NCBI RefSeq assembly: GCF_014279655.1
Contig: NZ_CP047946.1
Location: 744,001 to 808,000 of the forward strand
Direction: 5' to 3'
DNA: 64,000 nucleotides
From: Synechococcus sp. ROS8604
Lineage (GTDB): Bacteria > Cyanobacteriota > Cyanobacteriia > PCC-6307 > Cyanobiaceae
A model generated the notes under the pieces. It was not told the origin of the DNA and searched no databases. It saw only the letters and a program-made list of their open reading frames with translations. Position 1 is the stretch's first letter; each line of letters begins with the position of its first letter. Of this stretch, positions 23,810-38,020 are shown piece after piece. The position numbers and the translations under genes are program-made.

Positions 23810-24023
23810 GCCCCAGCTTCGGAATTCTTGCTCTTGGCTGCAATTGGCTGAGAGACTTCTTGACCTGTTTCTGTCAGCAAATGCTGTTATCTGCTGGTTT
23901 CGGCTCGCTGCTTCGCAGGTCGGGAGGCAGCAGTTGTTCCTGTGCCGTTGCGGTGAGTGGCCCTTTCACCCTTTTGGTTGTGTCCTGTTGCGGTTCAGTA
24001 GGTTGAGACTCAAGGGTCACTTG

Positions 24024-24782
24024 GTGCAAGTCAGTCTGCGTCGATCGTCGCTCCAGGCCGGTGGATCCAGCCTGAGCCGGCGTGCGACGAAGCGGCATCT
24101 CGAGTTGTTGTCAGCCCCTCCCTCGGTGCTCACATCCGTGGCACTGGTTCGTAAGCAGAGCCGGTTTGGACGCTCACTCAAGCGCAGTGGTGATATTGCT
24201 TTCTCGTTGCTGGCTTTAGGACTTGGATCACCAGCTTTTTTGTTGATCGCCGCCTTGGTGAGCCTGAGTTCGCCCGGCCCTGTTTTTTACGTGCAGAAGC
24301 GCGTTGGTCGTCGATACCGCCGGTTTGGTTGCATCAAGTTCCGCACCATGCGCGCGGATGCCGATGCTGTTTTGCAACGCGTGTTGGCTGAGTCACCGGA
24401 AATGCGTGCTGAATTTGAGCGAGATTTCAAGCTCCGCCAAGACCCTCGCATCACTCCGATCGGCCGTTTCTTAAGGCGTTCCAGCCTGGATGAACTCCCT
24501 CAGTTTCTCAATGTCTTGCGTGGTGAGATGAGTGTGGTCGGTCCACGGCCGATTGTTGATAAAGAAATTGTGCGCTATGGCCCCTTTATGGACGAAGTTT
24601 TGGCTGTGCGGCCTGGCTTAACGGGGTTGTGGCAGGTGAGTGGCCGGAACAATCTCAGCTACCCAAAGCGGGTGAGGCTTGATTTGGCCTATTCGAGAGG
24701 CCGCTCTTTTTTTCTTGATTTGGCGATCATCCTGCGCACGTTTGGAGTGCTTCTGCTTCCCATGGACCGTGGTGCCTACTGA
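24024..24782 (+). CDS. Bacterial sugar transferase (undecaprenyl-phosphate glycosyl-1-phosphate transferase)
   Basis: The enzyme transfers a sugar-1-phosphate to the lipid carrier to start surface polysaccharide synthesis at the inner membrane. Motifs of the WcaJ/RfbP core are complete: KRSGDIAFSLLAL with a membrane helix, PVFYVQKRVG, FGCIKFRTM, DPRITPIGRFLRRSSLDELPQFLNVLRGEMSVVGPRP and RPGLTGLWQVSGR. The frame is open to 23667, but I start at GTG 24024 (252 residues) because the upstream part lacks family similarity and crosses an opposite gene. The true start is uncertain. It overlaps cbiB convergently by 7 bp. Confidence 0.88.
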   Translation: MQVSLRRSSLQAGGSSLSRRATKRHLELLSAPPSVLTSVALVRKQSRFGRSLKRSGDIAFSLLALGLGSPAFLLIAALVSLSSPGPVFYVQKRVGRRYRRFGCIKFRTMRADADAVLQRVLAESPEMRAEFERDFKLRQDPRITPIGRFLRRSSLDELPQFLNVLRGEMSVVGPRPIVDKEIVRYGPFMDEVLAVRPGLTGLWQVSGRNNLSYPKRVRLDLAYSRGRSFFLDLAIILRTFGVLLLPMDRGAY

Positions 24783-25750
24783 AGCAACGACCAGCCAGCT
24801 GCCGCCACCAACCAGGACGCTTCAAGTTTGAGGCTTAGGTTCAGCAGCTTGCGCACGCCTTCAGCCGTGGCCTTGCCCGATTGGGCAGAAAGCACTGGTT
24901 TGCTGATCCAAGTGTTGCCGTAGCGATTGAGCCCTCCCATCTGCACATCGGCGCAATGGGCAAAAATTGATTCTGAGAGTCCTGCGTTGGGGGAGGGATC
25001 AGGTCTCCCATCGGCCGCGGAGACTCGCACTGTTGTTGGCCACTGGGTCCAGGGCAAGCTCACAAGCGGAAGCGTGATCAGCACCAACCGGCAGGGCAAC
25101 CAGGTCAATAGGTCGTCGAGCCTGGCCCCAGCAGTCCCGAGCCAGCGCAAGCGTCCATGCTTGTACCCAAGCATGGAATCCAGGGTGCTGCTGGCTTTGA
25201 ACGCCCACGCCAAGGCCAGGGGGCCTGGACCTTGGCTGAAGCCCGCCTGCCAGAGGCCAGCTCCGATCAACATCCAAAACAGCGGGGCAAACAGTCCATC
25301 CACTGAATTTTCACTGGCTGTTTCCGCGCTGGCCCGGAGGATGTCGTCTTGATCCAATTGGCTCACATCACGGCCCACAATCCAACTGAGGCGATCCCTG
25401 GCCGAGGGGAGGTCGGGGAGGGCCTGAAGGACGGCCAGCACGCTGTCGTGAAGGCTGCGAGCTGCCAGAGCACTCGCCAGGGCAAGAACCAGCAACACCG
25501 TCGCCAAGGGATGGGGCAACGGAGACTGCGGCAACAGCAGACGCTCGAGCAGCCAGCCCGTTTCGCCGCTGCCCACCACCAAAACCAGCGTGATCAGGGC
25601 CCCACCGGCGCGCAGTGGAAAGGGCCGGTCTCCGGCCCAGCGTTCGACCCAGTGGCGAAGTCCAGTGATCACGCGCCCCATGGCGACCACTGGATGAGGG
25701 CTCCAGCGGGGATCGCCGACCAGCAGGTCAAGGCCTGCGGCGACGATCAC
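24776..25750 (-). CDS. cbiB: Adenosylcobinamide-phosphate synthase CbiB/CobD
   Basis: This 324-residue integral membrane protein attaches the aminopropanol arm to adenosylcobyric acid in (pseudo)cobalamin synthesis. Family signatures are DLLVGDPRWSPHPVVAMGRVI at the N-terminus, IVGRDVSQLDQDDILRASAETASENSVDGLFAPLFW, and KASSTLDSMLGYKHGRLRWLGTAGARLDDLL. The start is GTG at 25750. It lies 17 bp downstream of ilvC on the same strand. Marine Synechococcus make cobalamin-type cofactors de novo, which fits. Confidence 0.94.
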   Translation of the reverse strand: MIVAAGLDLLVGDPRWSPHPVVAMGRVITGLRHWVERWAGDRPFPLRAGGALITLVLVVGSGETGWLLERLLLPQSPLPHPLATVLLVLALASALAARSLHDSVLAVLQALPDLPSARDRLSWIVGRDVSQLDQDDILRASAETASENSVDGLFAPLFWMLIGAGLWQAGFSQGPGPLALAWAFKASSTLDSMLGYKHGRLRWLGTAGARLDDLLTWLPCRLVLITLPLVSLPWTQWPTTVRVSAADGRPDPSPNAGLSESIFAHCADVQMGGLNRYGNTWISKPVLSAQSGKATAEGVRKLLNLSLKLEASWLVAAAGWSLLQ

Positions 25751-25767
25751 CAGCAGAAAGGGATCGC

Positions 25768-29521
<3,754 letters not shown>

Positions 29522-29613
29522 GATGTTTTAAGGTGCTAATCTTGCTTATAGCTATATGACCGAGTTGTAGGGCAAATGTTGTGATTCCCCTACATAGCAT
29601 GCTGCCTTTTCCT

Positions 29614-30216
29614 TCAGGCTTCGTTGGGGTGGGAAATCACCCGATCGATCAAGCCGTAATCCTTGGCCTCTTCCGCACTCAGGAAATAGTCCCTGTCGGT
29701 GTCTTTTTCGATTTTTTCAAAACTCTGCCCTGTCATATCGGCCATGGAGCGGTTGAGCATTTCCTTCATCCGCAAGATTTCCCTGGCTTCGATTTCGATA
29801 TCGCTCGCCTGTCGCTGCGCCGTTCCCCCCAGAGGCTGGTGGATCATGATCCGGCTATGCGGCAAGGCCAGGCGCTTGCCTTTCGTGCCTGCCGTCAACA
29901 AAAAGGCACCCATCGATGCGGCCAGCCCGACGCAGATGGTGACGACGTCACTCTTCACGTATTGCATGGTGTCGTAGATCGCCAAGCCAGCGGTGACCGA
30001 TCCACCTGGGGAGTTGATGTACAGGTAGATGGGCTTGCTGCTGTCTTCGGAATCGAGATACAGCATCTGGGCAACGAGACTGTTCGCAACCCCGTCATTC
30101 ACATCAGAGCCGAGGAACAAAATCCTCTCAACGCCAAGACGGGTGTAGATGTCTACCCAGCGCTCCATTTGGCTGCCGGGGAGGCGGTAGGGAGCGCTGG
30201 GGGTACCAATCGGCAT
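29614..30216 (-). CDS. clpP: ATP-dependent Clp protease proteolytic subunit (ClpP3 type)
   Basis: This 200-residue protein starts at [20 protein letters not shown]. The catalytic serine is in [11 protein letters not shown] and the histidine in [10 protein letters not shown], so it is active, unlike its neighbour. In cyanobacteria the ClpP3 subunit is encoded next to clpR and forms a mixed ClpP3/R ring that works with ClpC; this gene order (clpR then clpP) matches. The paralogue number is inferred from context. Confidence 0.92.
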   Translation of the reverse strand: MPIGTPSAPYRLPGSQMERWVDIYTRLGVERILFLGSDVNDGVANSLVAQMLYLDSEDSSKPIYLYINSPGGSVTAGLAIYDTMQYVKSDVVTICVGLAASMGAFLLTAGTKGKRLALPHSRIMIHQPLGGTAQRQASDIEIEAREILRMKEMLNRSMADMTGQSFEKIEKDTDRDYFLSAEEAKDYGLIDRVISHPNEA

Positions 30217-30322
30217 GGGTCCTAGGAAGGGTTGAAGTAAAAAAATGGTCTGTTTAGACAACCACGGCTGGTTCAACAGCGTTGTGTTTTCAATAACACG
30301 CGGGTTGATGCTGGATGGGTCC

Positions 30323-30988
30323 TTAACCCACCGCTGCAGGCAGGTCCTTGCGGCTATCGAGAACCCTGTCAATCAGGCCGTAGGACACGGCTTCTTGAGG
30401 GGTGAGATAACTCATTCTGTCTGAATCGGCGGAGAGTTCTTCCACACTGCGACCGGTGTTGGTCGAAAGAATTTCGAGCATGGCCCGCTTGTTATGCAGC
30501 ACCTCTTTGGCGCGGATCTGAATGTCCGTGGCCTGGCCGCGTGCGCCGCTGCGGGGCTGATGCAAAACGATCGAGGCATGGGGTAGCGCCGCCCTTTGCC
30601 CTTTGGTACCCGCGGAAAGGATGACGGCAGCCGTTCCCATCGCCTGACCGATGCAAATCGTGTGAACCGGTGGCTTCACATAGCGAAGCGTGTCGCAGAT
30701 GGCAAAGGCTTCTGTCTCGAAGCCAATCGACTCGCCCGAATACCAACTTGTACCCGTGGAGTTGATATAGAAGTAAATCGGCTTGTCTGGGTTGTCGAAC
30801 TCCAAAAAGAGGAGCTGGGCAATGATCAGCTCGGTCACGTCCAAGCCGAGCTGACGCTTGGTGTCTCCGTCTGAAAACAGCGGAAGGCCCAGATACACAA
30901 TCCGCTCTTTGAGCATCAAAGAGGGCAGGTCAGGCGGGGGTGTGCGCATCACGCCTGAATCGCCGTAATAAGGCGCTGATGTGGTCAT
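30323..30988 (-). CDS. clpR: ClpR, catalytically inactive ClpP homologue
   Basis: This 221-residue protein starts at [20 protein letters not shown]. It is ClpP-like throughout, but the active-site segment reads [12 protein letters not shown] where ClpP has GxAASMGAxLL, so the catalytic serine is glycine. It also carries the ClpR-specific insertion near [20 protein letters not shown]. ClpR subunits assemble with ClpP3 in cyanobacteria and in plastids. It lies 106 bp upstream of clpP on the same strand. Confidence 0.93.
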   Translation of the reverse strand: MTTSAPYYGDSGVMRTPPPDLPSLMLKERIVYLGLPLFSDGDTKRQLGLDVTELIIAQLLFLEFDNPDKPIYFYINSTGTSWYSGESIGFETEAFAICDTLRYVKPPVHTICIGQAMGTAAVILSAGTKGQRAALPHASIVLHQPRSGARGQATDIQIRAKEVLHNKRAMLEILSTNTGRSVEELSADSDRMSYLTPQEAVSYGLIDRVLDSRKDLPAAVG

Positions 30989-31027
30989 TCCTCTGAGCAT
31001 CCCTGTCGTGGAGGGAGCCTAGCGGGG

Positions 31028-32176
31028 TCACGAGGATGGCTGCTCCTCAGCGCTGTCCGTGCGTGCAGCCTTGCCCTTGCTGCTCTTGCTGCTGCGGTTG
31101 TTTCGCGCACCGTTTTTGTCACGGCGAGCAAACACCATGCGCCCTGTTGGGGTCTGCAGTGCACCGGTCACCACAACGGGTTGACGGGATCCGATCAAGC
31201 TCCGGCCCTCCTCAACCACCACCATCGTTCCGTCTTCGAGGTAGCCCACTCCCTGACTCTCCTCTTTGCCTTCGCGCACGATTTTGAGCAACAGCTCATC
31301 GCCGGGCTGCACCTCAGGGCGTAGGGCGATCACCAATTCGCTCAGATTCATCACCTTGATCTCCTTCACTTCGGCGACCTGGGCCAGGTTGAAGTCGGCG
31401 GTCACAAGCGTGCCGCCCGTGTCGCCTGCGAGCAGGAGAAGGCGATCGTCGGTGCCCGTGCCTTCATAACGCGTGCTGTTGATCACCAGTCGACGGCCGT
31501 AGGTGTCGCGTAGATCGCGCAGAAGTTTCAGGCCACGACGTCCCTTGGCTCGCTTCTCCAAGTTGGTGGAGTCGGCCAATTGCTGCATCTCGTCGATCAC
31601 CGTTTGAGCAACGATGGCCTGACCTTCCAGCAAACCGCAGGCCAACATGCCGCGGATTCGCCCATCAATGATCACGCTCGTATCGAGGATCTTCGGGGTG
31701 GCAGGGGTGAGCACACCGTCTGCGACCAGCAGCGCTTCCGTGCTGGTGGGGTTGAACAGGCGCAGAAGCGTGCGTCCGTGCACCTCGGCGAGGTTGTATC
31801 CCAGAACGCCAAAAAACACATTGCTGAGCACCGCAGCCAGCGGTTTGACCAGCGTTACGCCACCGGCGAGTGGGAGCAGCAGGATCGGCGCTAGCAACAG
31901 GTTGGCGACCAGCAAACCAAGAATCAGTCCCACCGATCGACTGATCAACAAATCGGTGGGCATCGTGCGCACCTGCTGCATCAGTTGCAGCCGCAGCCGC
32001 TTAAAAACAAGGCCTGCTACGAGGCCTATGGCCGTGCCAAGGCCGGTGAGCCCGAGGCGCACCCGTTGGACATCGGTGACATCGTCCAGCATCTCTTGTG
32101 GAAGGAGATGAACTCCCATCCAGCCGGTGGCTCCACCGGAGATCAGAAATAGGACCAGGATGAGAACTTCAACCAT
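31028..32176 (-). CDS. PIN/TRAM domain membrane protein (YacL-like)
   Basis: This roughly 382-residue protein starts at MVEVLILVLFLISGGATGW; the upstream part of the frame is unconserved. Four N-terminal hydrophobic segments (about 1-130) precede a PIN nuclease domain beginning ILDTSVIIDGRI, with acidic residues in VIDEMQQLAD and LVTADFNLAQVA. A TRAM RNA-binding domain follows (LLKIVREGKEESQGVGYLEDGTMVVVEEG). The C-terminus is basic and disordered. It is likely an RNA-processing or nuclease protein at the membrane. Divergent from hemW with a 71-bp gap. Confidence 0.88.
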   Translation of the reverse strand: MVEVLILVLFLISGGATGWMGVHLLPQEMLDDVTDVQRVRLGLTGLGTAIGLVAGLVFKRLRLQLMQQVRTMPTDLLISRSVGLILGLLVANLLLAPILLLPLAGGVTLVKPLAAVLSNVFFGVLGYNLAEVHGRTLLRLFNPTSTEALLVADGVLTPATPKILDTSVIIDGRIRGMLACGLLEGQAIVAQTVIDEMQQLADSTNLEKRAKGRRGLKLLRDLRDTYGRRLVINSTRYEGTGTDDRLLLLAGDTGGTLVTADFNLAQVAEVKEIKVMNLSELVIALRPEVQPGDELLLKIVREGKEESQGVGYLEDGTMVVVEEGRSLIGSRQPVVVTGALQTPTGRMVFARRDKNGARNNRSSKSSKGKAARTDSAEEQPSS

Positions 32177-32247
32177 GGCAATCGGTCGTGGCCGTTCACT
32201 CCGTATGAAGGCAGCATGCATCATCTTCCGTCGCTCTGCCTGCGCAG

Positions 32248-33498
32248 ATGACCGCATCTGCACCTCGCAGCGCCTATTTACATATTCCTTTTTGCCATCG
32301 GCGTTGTTTTTATTGCGACTTCGCGGTGGTGCCCCTCGGGGATCGGGCTGATGCGGATGGAGGGTCTGGTAGCGGTTCGATCGAGACCTACCTGGCGCAG
32401 CTCAGAGCAGAGATCCACCTCTCTCCCCCAGCGCCTCCACTGGCCACCGTGTATGTCGGCGGTGGTACGCCATCCCTGTTGAGGCCCGATCAACTTGCAG
32501 CGTTGCTGCAGCAGCTCAGAGGCCGCTTCGGCTTCCAGGACGGTGCTGAAATCACCCTTGAGATGGATCCAGCCACGTTTGAGCGCAGGGATCTGCACGC
32601 CCTGGTTGATGCTGGCGTGACCCGCGTGAGTTTGGGAGGGCAAAGTTTTGACGATGTCAGGCTCGCGGCCCTGGGGCGCCGACATCGCCGAAAGGATCTG
32701 CTTGAGGCCTGCCATTGGCTCCAAGAGTGTTTGCAGGCTGGTGGACTGCAGAGCTGGAGCTTGGATCTGATCCGAAACCTTCCAGACCAAGGGGATCAGG
32801 AATGGGAGGGGCAGCTGGAGCAGGCCGTTGTTCTGCAGGCCCCCCACCTATCGATCTACGACCTCAGCTTGGAGCCAGGCACGGTGTTTGCTTGGCGCGA
32901 GAAGCGAGGCGAGCTGGCGATCCCTGAGGAAGATGCTGCCGCCGACCGGATCGCCTTCACCACCCGTAGGTTGCGCCGCGCCGGTTACTGCCGCTATGAA
33001 ATCTCAAATTTCGCTAGGCCAGGGCATGCCTCCAGGCATAACCGCGTGTACTGGAGTGGTGCGGGATGGTGGGCCTTTGGACTAGGCGCAACCAGTGCTC
33101 CCTGGGGGGAGCGGATGGCCCGTCCTCGAACCCGAGAGGCCTATGCCTCCTGGCTGAAAGAGCAGGGTCAAAAACTGGATTCGAGTTTGATTCGAGGGTC
33201 AGCCGAGAGCTTGCCACTGGACGATCGGCTGCTGGTGGGGCTGCGTTGCCACGAAGGCGTCAACCTGTGGGAGCTTGCGGGACGCTGCGGCTGGAACGAA
33301 CGTCGCTGCAGCCGTGATTTGCCTGCCCTAGAAGCACGCTGGCAACCCTTCTTAGCCAGCGGCATGATGGAACGTTATGGCCGCCGTTGGCGCCTCAGCG
33401 ATCCCGAGGGAATGGCCGTTAGCAATCAGGTGCTTGTGGAGGTGGTGGAGTGGTGGGAGTTGCTCCCTGATCCCGTTGCTCCGTCAGCCAGCTTTTGA
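32248..33498 (+). CDS. hemW: Radical SAM heme chaperone HemW
   Basis: This 416-residue protein has the radical SAM cluster motif [14 protein letters not shown] (CxxxCxxC plus the HemW-specific following Cys region), the GGGTPSLL motif and a C-terminal HemW domain. Proteins of this type were long annotated as oxygen-independent coproporphyrinogen oxidase (HemN-like), but those with this motif are heme chaperones. The last 80 bp overlap the convergent panB gene. Confidence 0.9.
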   Translation: MTASAPRSAYLHIPFCHRRCFYCDFAVVPLGDRADADGGSGSGSIETYLAQLRAEIHLSPPAPPLATVYVGGGTPSLLRPDQLAALLQQLRGRFGFQDGAEITLEMDPATFERRDLHALVDAGVTRVSLGGQSFDDVRLAALGRRHRRKDLLEACHWLQECLQAGGLQSWSLDLIRNLPDQGDQEWEGQLEQAVVLQAPHLSIYDLSLEPGTVFAWREKRGELAIPEEDAAADRIAFTTRRLRRAGYCRYEISNFARPGHASRHNRVYWSGAGWWAFGLGATSAPWGERMARPRTREAYASWLKEQGQKLDSSLIRGSAESLPLDDRLLVGLRCHEGVNLWELAGRCGWNERRCSRDLPALEARWQPFLASGMMERYGRRWRLSDPEGMAVSNQVLVEVVEWWELLPDPVAPSASF

Positions 33499-34237
33499 GA
33501 GCACTGATGCTGAGTTCACGGCCTTGCATCCGGGCTGGGCTGAACGGTGGTTGGCTTGGCGTCAGTCCCAGCAGGTCCGCGGTCACGCTGACTTGTCCGT
33601 CGCAATCGGATCCGGCGCCGATGCCGATCACCGGGATCGACAAGTTGCGTCGCAACCGACCGGCGAGTTCGGAGGGGACATGCTCTACCACCAGTGAAAA
33701 ACAACCGGCGTCCTCTAGAGCTTGTGCTTGGCGGTGCAGTTTGTCCTGGCTGCGCGGATCGATGGCTTGACGCCGGTAGCCGAGTCGATGCACCGCCTGA
33801 GGCGTGAGTCCGAGATGGCCCATGACGGGGATGCCCATGCGCACGAGGCGATCGACAACGGCAACCACCTCTGGTTCGCCGCCTTCAAGCTTGACGGCGG
33901 CGGCATCCGACTCTTTGAGGATGGTGCCTGCAGCGGCGACGGCGCGATCGAGGCCGCACTGATAACTCAGAAATGGCAGATCGCACACCACGAGCGGGCG
34001 CTCGGCAAGAGGTTTGCTCAGACCGCGGCATACGGCCTGGCTGTGATGCAGCATCTGTTCCAGTGTGACTGGAAGGGTGGTGGCATGGCCTAGAACCACC
34101 ATCGCAAGCGAATCACCCACCAAGACCACGTCGGCGCCGGCTTCTTCCACCAGGGCAGCACTGAGGCCATCCCAGGCGGTGAGCATCGTGATCGCTCTCC
34201 CTGATTGCTTGAAGCGAATCAATTCAGCTGGTCGCAT
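33419..34237 (-). CDS. panB: 3-methyl-2-oxobutanoate hydroxymethyltransferase PanB
   Basis: PanB makes ketopantoate for pantothenate and CoA. The 272-residue TIM barrel shows [37 protein letters not shown] (metal-binding Asp in VGDS), [18 protein letters not shown] sequence, and the catalytic segment [13 protein letters not shown] with [14 protein letters not shown]. It terminates inside the 3' end of hemW on the other strand; the C-terminal 20 residues ([13 protein letters not shown]) are unconserved. Confidence 0.95.
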   Translation of the reverse strand: MRPAELIRFKQSGRAITMLTAWDGLSAALVEEAGADVVLVGDSLAMVVLGHATTLPVTLEQMLHHSQAVCRGLSKPLAERPLVVCDLPFLSYQCGLDRAVAAAGTILKESDAAAVKLEGGEPEVVAVVDRLVRMGIPVMGHLGLTPQAVHRLGYRRQAIDPRSQDKLHRQAQALEDAGCFSLVVEHVPSELAGRLRRNLSIPVIGIGAGSDCDGQVSVTADLLGLTPSQPPFSPARMQGRELSISALKSWLTEQRDQGATPTTPPPPQAPDC

Positions 34238-34283
34238 CCGCCCTTCCTCCGTGAAGGAGGTTCATTGCTAACATGACATCGAT

Positions 34284-34378
34284 TCGGATCCATGCGGTCC
34301 AGACGCCCAAACCTGGTCAGAACCGGAAGGGAGCAGCCACACGGGATGCTCTGGGCAGGCGTGGACTCCGGGTCACCA
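34284..34378 (+). ncRNA. ffs: Signal recognition particle RNA (4.5S-type)
   Basis: The universally conserved SRP domain IV sequence is present exactly around 34314-34340 (GGTCAG..CCGGAAGGGAGCAGCC, with the GGAA tetraloop). Flanking arms GACGCCC and GGGCAGGCGT, then GGTCCA and TGGACT, complete the hairpin. Ends are approximate. With Ffh this RNA targets nascent membrane proteins. It abuts the ftsZ stop codon convergently and has no room for a separate terminator. Confidence 0.93.
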
Positions 34379-34382
34379 ACTT

Positions 34383-35546
34383 CTAGCTGTCACTCTGGCG
34401 TTGTTGGCGCTGCCTGAGGAAATCGGGGATCCGTGCACCGCTTTCAGGGGCGACGTTGGTCGGTGTACTGGGCTCGAAGGCTGAAACAGCGGGGCGAAGC
34501 GTGCTGCGCTCTGAGCGGTAAGGGTTGCCGTCTTCAAAGCCTGTGGCAATCACGGTTACGTGGATCTCTCCCTCGAGGCGTTCATCCACCACAGCACCAA
34601 CAATGATGTTGGCTTCTGGATCCACGACGTCGTAAATCACCTCAGATGCGGTGGTCATGTCCTCCAGGGTCATGTCCCGGCCACCGCTGATGTTGATCAC
34701 GCAGCCATTGGCACCATCGATGCGCGCGGCCTCGAGCAAGGGGCTATTAATCGCGGTTTGTGCCGCTTCAACTGCCCGTGATCGGCCTGAGCCCACACCG
34801 ATCCCGAGTAGGGCGGTGCCGGCTTCGGTCATGACGGAGCGAACGTCAGCGAAGTCAACATTGACAAGGCCAGGGAGGGTAATGATGTCGCTGATTCCCT
34901 TCACTCCCATGCGCAGAACGTCATCGGCGCTGCGGAACGCTTCCTGAAGAGGTGCTCCAGCGATGGCATCGCGAAGCCGATCGTTGGGAATCACGATCAA
35001 GGTGTCCACGTGTTGTGCCAGGCGGGCGATGCCTTCATCGGCCTGACGCATCCTGCGGCGACCTTCGAAACTGAAGGGTTTCGTGACGATGCCAACGGTG
35101 AGAGCACCGCTTTCTTTGGCAACTTCTGCAACCACCGGAGCCGCCCCAGTTCCGGTGCCTCCACCCATCCCTGCAGCGATGAAGACCAGATCTGCACCCT
35201 GAAGGGCCTGTTGCAGATCAGCGCGTGACTCTTCCGCCGCTTTTTGGCCAATGCTTGGATTTCCTCCCGCTCCAAGACCGCGGGTAAGGGCTTGGCCCAG
35301 CTGGACCCGGTTGTCAGCAGCCGATTGAATCAGCGCTTGTGCATCGGTGTTTAAGACCCGGTAAGCAACCCCTTCGAGATCGCTCAAAATCATGCGATTA
35401 ACAGCGTTGCTGCCACCCCCTCCAACACCGATCACTTCGATGCGGGCTGATTGGCTAGGCGAGATGCCCTCTGGATTCATGGCTGAGGACATCTCACTGC
35501 TCACAATCTCCATTATCCGAGCTTGAACCGCTGCAGTCGATTGCAT
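34383..35546 (-). CDS. ftsZ: Cell division protein FtsZ
   Basis: This tubulin homologue forms the division ring. The GTP-binding signature [14 protein letters not shown], the N-terminal [17 protein letters not shown] and the T7 loop region ([11 protein letters not shown]) are clear. I chose ATG 35546 (387 residues); TTG 35576 or internal ATGs are alternatives. The C-terminus ends [15 protein letters not shown], close to the usual conserved tail that binds partner proteins. It is downstream of ftsQ in the ddl-ftsQ-ftsZ order seen across cyanobacteria. Confidence 0.97.
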   Translation of the reverse strand: MQSTAAVQARIMEIVSSEMSSAMNPEGISPSQSARIEVIGVGGGGSNAVNRMILSDLEGVAYRVLNTDAQALIQSAADNRVQLGQALTRGLGAGGNPSIGQKAAEESRADLQQALQGADLVFIAAGMGGGTGTGAAPVVAEVAKESGALTVGIVTKPFSFEGRRRMRQADEGIARLAQHVDTLIVIPNDRLRDAIAGAPLQEAFRSADDVLRMGVKGISDIITLPGLVNVDFADVRSVMTEAGTALLGIGVGSGRSRAVEAAQTAINSPLLEAARIDGANGCVINISGGRDMTLEDMTTASEVIYDVVDPEANIIVGAVVDERLEGEIHVTVIATGFEDGNPYRSERSTLRPAVSAFEPSTPTNVAPESGARIPDFLRQRQQRQSDS

Positions 35547-35642
35547 TATGGGGCTGTGTATCGCTTTTGCCGACAAAAGAGATACAGGAACTTGATTGTC
35601 ACCATCGTTTTTGGCCCGATCAGGTCAACGATTGCAGACTTT

Positions 35643-36494
35643 TTACGGAGCTGCTTTTTTGGGCTTGGGCCGTAACTTCAGTTCAGGTTGGCTTGGGTCA
35701 CTGAGATCCAGCCCTTCGCTTGAAACGCCGACCAGGCTGGGAGGAAGGCTTTGCGTGAGTTGGGCAATCGTTTTGAATTGCTGATCTAAGAGAGCGTCAT
35801 TGGCGCCGAGATAAACAAGGCCAAAGGTCTCAAAGCGCAAACTGACCCCACCGGCGGGTTCTACAACAATTGCTTTCAGTGGTCGACCGAGTTGGTCTCG
35901 TTGTTGAAGGATGCGGGCGATGACGGCCCGTCGATTGGAAATCCAGCCTTCGACTTTCACAGCGCTTGCAGGCTTTTTCCCTTTCCTGACTAAATCTATC
36001 GGAATCCACTGAGCCTCGCGATCCACCATTCCCCGCTCGATTCCATCGGGCCCCACGCGGGTGGCAGCCGCGATGGGTCGGCGTTCAACGAGTTGGATGT
36101 CGAGGCCTGGAGGGAGAAGACGCCGCTGAACGGAAACCCCCTGCACGGGAAGCTTCTGCATCAATTTGGTCTCGATCTGACGCGGCTCAAGGCTCAGCAG
36201 TGATTGAGGAAAGGAGAGGCCTGCAGCCTTCATCACCACGTTTTCGTTTATGCGCGCGCTTCCACTGATCTGGATTTGCGTAGCGGATCGCAGGCTCCAG
36301 CCCAGGGTCAGCAATAACCAACTCAATCCCGTGGCGGTGAGGAGAAAAAAAACAAGTCTCCACAATTGAATCAGGCGTTCTTGCCTGCGCTCCTGACTCA
36401 GCCTTCGACGCCGTTTCACGCCAGGGGGAAGGGGGCCTTGGCCATTGCGTTTGCCGAGCTTGCGGCCCTTCTTACTGGAAGCGTCTGTGCTCAC
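35643..36494 (-). CDS. ftsQ: Cell division protein FtsQ
   Basis: This 283-residue protein has a short basic cytoplasmic N-terminus (RKLGKRNGQGPLPPGVKRRRR), one transmembrane helix (LVFFLLTATGLSWLLLTLGW) and a periplasmic POTRA domain (QIQISGSARINENVVMKAAGL...). The start is GTG 36494, which overlaps the stop of the upstream gene (GTGA). FtsQ connects FtsZ-ring assembly with septal wall synthesis. Confidence 0.9.
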   Translation of the reverse strand: MSTDASSKKGRKLGKRNGQGPLPPGVKRRRRLSQERRQERLIQLWRLVFFLLTATGLSWLLLTLGWSLRSATQIQISGSARINENVVMKAAGLSFPQSLLSLEPRQIETKLMQKLPVQGVSVQRRLLPPGLDIQLVERRPIAAATRVGPDGIERGMVDREAQWIPIDLVRKGKKPASAVKVEGWISNRRAVIARILQQRDQLGRPLKAIVVEPAGGVSLRFETFGLVYLGANDALLDQQFKTIAQLTQSLPPSLVGVSSEGLDLSDPSQPELKLRPKPKKAAP

Positions 36495-36901
36495 AAGTCG
36501 CAGCGTGCACGAGACATGAGCTGATCCATCCAACGTCGGGCACGATCGGCATCCGCAAAGGGCACGTCGAGCTGACGACCATCCCCGATCAGCCTGAGAC
36601 GGCAGCGACCTTGCGATTCGCTGGCCAGCGGGGCCTCCCCTGATGCCAAGGCCATGAGTTCGACTAGTTCAAGGCCCTTGATCACAAAGTGCCCCTCCTC
36701 TTGAAAAGATCCAGCACTGAAGCTGCTCCAGCGCAGTTTTCCATCCTTGAGAAGTGCTGCGCCGCAGCCATCGAGTTTGGCCAACTCCGACCCTTCGCTC
36801 CAGGTTCGGAACAGATTTTGACGACGGCGCTCCAGCCACCCCAGTGCTACAAGCAACACAAAGGCGACGAGCAGCGGAAGCCAGAGCAGACCTTCAATCA
36901 T
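36491..36901 (-). CDS. Membrane-anchored conserved hypothetical protein
   Basis: This 136-residue protein has an N-terminal transmembrane helix (LLWLPLLVAFVLLVALGWL) and a cytoplasmic-looking alpha/beta domain (DGCGAALLKDGKLRWSSFSAGSF..., RCRLRLIGDGRQLDVPFADADRARRWMDQL). It sits between ddl and ftsQ with a 4-bp overlap into ftsQ, so it belongs to the same wall/division operon and may take part in it. No family name recognised. Confidence 0.7.
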   Translation of the reverse strand: MIEGLLWLPLLVAFVLLVALGWLERRRQNLFRTWSEGSELAKLDGCGAALLKDGKLRWSSFSAGSFQEEGHFVIKGLELVELMALASGEAPLASESQGRCRLRLIGDGRQLDVPFADADRARRWMDQLMSRARCDL

Positions 36902-36920
36902 CGCTTGTCTGGATGTTGAT

Positions 36921-37982
36921 TCATTCTCGCGCCGTGTGGACCAGCTGGGCCACTAGGTCGGGTAAAGCGACACCACTGGCCTCCCAAAGCATGGGATACA
37001 TGCTTTGGGAGGTGAATCCAGGCAGGGTGTTGATCTCGTTGAGCCAGACCTCACCTGTTTGTTCGTCGTAAAAAACATCCACCCTTGCCAAGCCATAGGC
37101 GTGAACAGCCGTACAGGCTTGCAGGGCAATCGCTTGTATTTGAGCGCTCACCTGGTCGGGAAGTGGGGCTGGAATCAACGTTTGGCTGCAGCCCACGGTG
37201 TATTTGGTGTCGTAGTCATACCAATCGGCCTCAAAGCTGATTTCACCCACAACGGAAGCCTTGAGCTGTTGCCGTCCGAGGACGGCGCATTCCAACTCGC
37301 GAGCGGAGACGCCACGCTCCACGACGAGTCGGCTGTCATGGCGTGCCGCTTCCCGCAAGCCTTCAAGCAGTTGGTCTCGATCACGGGCTTTGCTGATCCC
37401 TACCGATGAGCCCATGTTTGCTGGTTTGACAAAACACGGATATCCCAATTCCGCTTCGATCCTGGCGACCAGTTTGTTTTGTTGTTCAGAGTGATGGAGG
37501 TCTGCAGCGTTCAGACCCACATAGGGGACTTGGGGGAGGCCTGCGGCGGCGAAAGCGGCTTTCATCGCCAGTTTGTCCATTCCAACGGCTGAACCGAGCA
37601 CGCCGGAGCCCACATAGGGCTGCCCCATCAGGGTGAATAACCCTTGCACGGTGCCGTCTTCTCCATTGGGACCATGCAGCACCGGGTACCAAACATCCAC
37701 GCGATCGTTGTCGATCGGCAGGGAACGGAAGCCCGCTGGCGGTAGGGGCTGGGGAAGGCTTTCCTCTGCAGGTGCTTGCTTTTGCTCAAGAACGCTGAGG
37801 GCAATGCGCTCGGGCCACCACCGTCCCGCCTGATCGATGTACAGCGGAACCACCTCAAAGCGATCTCGATTGCCCCCCGCTTGAAGGGCGTTGATCACCG
37901 TGATGGCCGAGCGAATCGACACGGCATGCTCACCGGATGCTCCTCCGAACACCACACCAATGCGAAGGGGAGACGAGGGCAT
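36921..37982 (-). CDS. ddl: D-alanine--D-alanine ligase Ddl
   Basis: This 353-residue ATP-grasp enzyme makes the D-Ala-D-Ala dipeptide for peptidoglycan. Diagnostic segments are [47 protein letters not shown] and [25 protein letters not shown]. The start is taken as ATG 37982 (MPSSPLRIG); an upstream ATG at 37997 is possible. First gene of the ddl-orf-ftsQ-ftsZ series. Confidence 0.96.
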   Translation of the reverse strand: MPSSPLRIGVVFGGASGEHAVSIRSAITVINALQAGGNRDRFEVVPLYIDQAGRWWPERIALSVLEQKQAPAEESLPQPLPPAGFRSLPIDNDRVDVWYPVLHGPNGEDGTVQGLFTLMGQPYVGSGVLGSAVGMDKLAMKAAFAAAGLPQVPYVGLNAADLHHSEQQNKLVARIEAELGYPCFVKPANMGSSVGISKARDRDQLLEGLREAARHDSRLVVERGVSARELECAVLGRQQLKASVVGEISFEADWYDYDTKYTVGCSQTLIPAPLPDQVSAQIQAIALQACTAVHAYGLARVDVFYDEQTGEVWLNEINTLPGFTSQSMYPMLWEASGVALPDLVAQLVHTARE

Positions 37983-38020
37983 GGTGTGGCTGTTCATTCA
38001 AGACATGAACCCGAAAGGTA

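Noticed and set aside
23667-24023. Upstream part of the sugar transferase frame
   Set aside because: It lacks family similarity, crosses an opposite-strand gene, and GTG 24024 gives a normal-sized enzyme.
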